This document shows, in pieces, positions 13,318 to 14,311 of a DNA stretch of 14,311 bases. Source of the stretch: Glaciecola sp. UBA983 (lineage in GTDB: Bacteria; Pseudomonadota; Gammaproteobacteria; Enterobacterales; Alteromonadaceae). Under the pieces are notes generated by a model. That model had not been told where the DNA came from and searched no databases. It saw only the letters and a list, made by a program, of their open reading frames with translations. Within the stretch, counting starts at the first letter, position 1. Each line of letters opens with the position of its first letter. Where the stretch lies: positions 1 to 14,311 of the forward strand of contig DBBN01000015.1 of the NCBI GenBank assembly GCA_002292215.1, written 5' to 3'. The translations under genes were made by a program, and so were the position numbers.

Positions 13318-14311
13318 TTAGAGTTCAAACGCATCAAATTCATCTTCAGATACTTCAGAATCAATCTGACCAACTAAATAAGAACTGATCTCTGACTCTT
13401 GCGGTGCCACTTGTACATTGTCAGAACTTAAGTAGTTGTTCATCCAAGGTAGCGGGTTGCTAGCAATATCAAACGGTTGACCTAGACCAATGGCAGACAT
13501 GCGCTGGTTAGCAATATATTCAACATATTGGCATAATATCTCTTCGTTTAAGCCAATCATTGAACCATTAGCAAATAAGAAGGCTGCCCATTCTTTTTCT
13601 TGTTGCACGGCATTTAAGAAAATCGCACGTGCTTCCACTTCACACTCTTTGGCAATTTCTGCCATTTCTGGATCGTCTTTACCTTTCGCCCACAAATTTA
13701 AGATATGTTGAGTGGATGATAAATGTAGATTTTCATCACGAGCAATCAGACGGATAATTTTAGAATTACCTTCCATCAACTCACGTTCAGCAAATGCAAA
13801 GGTACAGGCAAACGATACATAAAAGCGAATGGCTTCTAAGGCGTTAACGGAATTCATGCACAAGTACATTTTCTTCTTCAATTCGCGCATCGTCACAACA
13901 TGCGTTTCACCGTCAATTACATGCGTGCCTTCACCTTGGGTTTGCCATAACTGCGTCGCAAAAATCAAATCATCATAATACTTGGAAATATCAGCCGCAC
14001 GGCGTTTGATTTCATCATTTTCGACGATATCATCAAAAATAGCACTTGGATCAGTGAATAAGTTACGCAAAATGTGTGTGTATGAACGTGAATGAATCGT
14101 TTCATAAAAAGACCAAGTTTCAATCCACGTTTCTAGCTCAGGTAACGACACAATCGGTAAGAACGCAATATTAGGACTACGCCCTTGGATTGAATCTAAC
14201 AAAGTTTGGTATTTAAGATTAGAGATGAAAATATGCTTTTCAGCATCACTCAACCCTTGAAAATCCGAACGGTCTTTACTTACATCGACTTCTTCTGGAC
14301 GCCAGAAAAAG
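13318..14311 (-). CDS. nrdB: Ribonucleoside-diphosphate reductase class Ia, beta subunit (5' end outside window)
   Basis: About 330 codons of NrdB; the reading frame continues past the right edge ([17 protein letters not shown] at the border), so roughly 45 N-terminal residues are missing compared with E. coli (376 aa). An in-frame TTG at 14253 is internal, not the start. The protein carries the diiron site and tyrosyl radical that start deoxyribonucleotide synthesis in NrdA. E. coli ligand positions are all kept: Asp84 (LLDSIQ), Glu115 and His118 (ETIHSRSY), Glu204 (AERELMEG), Glu238 and His241 (ARDENLHL), with radical Tyr122 in SRSYTH. The C terminus ([11 protein letters not shown]...FEL) is the NrdA-binding tail. 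It is followed by yfaE; nrdA is expected beyond the edge. Confidence 0.97.
   Translation of the reverse strand, partial: FFWRPEEVDVSKDRSDFQGLSDAEKHIFISNLKYQTLLDSIQGRSPNIAFLPIVSLPELETWIETWSFYETIHSRSYTHILRNLFTDPSAIFDDIVENDEIKRRAADISKYYDDLIFATQLWQTQGEGTHVIDGETHVVTMRELKKKMYLCMNSVNALEAIRFYVSFACTFAFAERELMEGNSKIIRLIARDENLHLSSTQHILNLWAKGKDDPEMAEIAKECEVEARAIFLNAVQQEKEWAAFLFANGSMIGLNEEILCQYVEYIANQRMSAIGLGQPFDIASNPLPWMNNYLSSDNVQVAPQESEISSYLVGQIDSEVSEDEFDAFEL

Noticed and set aside
14253..14253. TTG at 14253 as the start of nrdB
   Set aside because: The frame continues to the window edge with clear NrdB sequence ([11 protein letters not shown]), so the TTG is internal.
1..14311. tRNA or rRNA genes, CRISPR arrays, insertion sequences, att sites
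   Set aside because: I looked for rRNA-like or tRNA-like stretches, regularly spaced repeats, transposase motifs and terminal inverted repeats and saw none.

Overview
The window reads as ordinary chromosome of a marine gammaproteobacterium, most likely of the Alteromonadales/Shewanella-Psychrobium-Moritella type. The pointers are an NrdB-YfaE pair very close to the E. coli proteins, a DUF2986-type small basic protein, a rhombosortase, a gammaproteobacterial CysK, several lipoproteins and a low G+C content. I cannot fix the genus. I see no rRNA, tRNA, insertion sequence, prophage or CRISPR array.

Layout. The left edge (1-177, minus) is the N-terminal part of an exported glutathione peroxidase, cut at its catalytic cysteine. 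It is divergent from a lipoprotein S9-family serine peptidase (323-2866) that ends in a clear Rho-independent terminator. Then come a small lipoprotein of an uncharacterised family, a Tat-type dienelactone hydrolase-like protein resembling E. coli YghX, a membrane-anchored serine beta-lactamase-family hydrolase that probably starts on an ATT codon, a DUF2986-like protein and an overlapping fumarylacetoacetate hydrolase-family protein. These run the same way with short gaps and could be partly co-transcribed. Facing them is a rhombosortase (6469-7098, minus), divergent from a crotonase-family protein (7211-7981) whose active site looks like an enoyl-CoA isomerase rather than a hydratase.

The next block is on the minus strand. 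It holds a lipoprotein with an inner-membrane retention signal, cysK with its own terminator and a perfect 12-bp inverted repeat upstream, a CBS-pair protein, and two small exported proteins of unknown function joined by an ATGA overlap. The two small genes and the CBS gene probably form one operon (64 aa, 101 aa, CBS). Divergent from it is a MoxR-type AAA+ ATPase followed by a CoxE-like VWA-domain protein (10884-12923), a typical ATPase/metal-binding partner pair. The right edge (13022-14311, minus) is the end of the class Ia ribonucleotide reductase operon: yfaE and a 5'-truncated nrdB.

How the genes relate. The firm functional groups are nrdB-yfaE (radical cofactor and its ferredoxin), the MoxR-VWA pair, and cysK as a stand-alone cysteine biosynthesis gene. 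The remaining genes are envelope hydrolases, lipoproteins and small proteins whose joint role cannot be read from the sequence. The least explained features are the small-protein/CBS operon next to MoxR-VWA, the non-canonical start of the beta-lactamase-family gene, and the palindrome in front of cysK.
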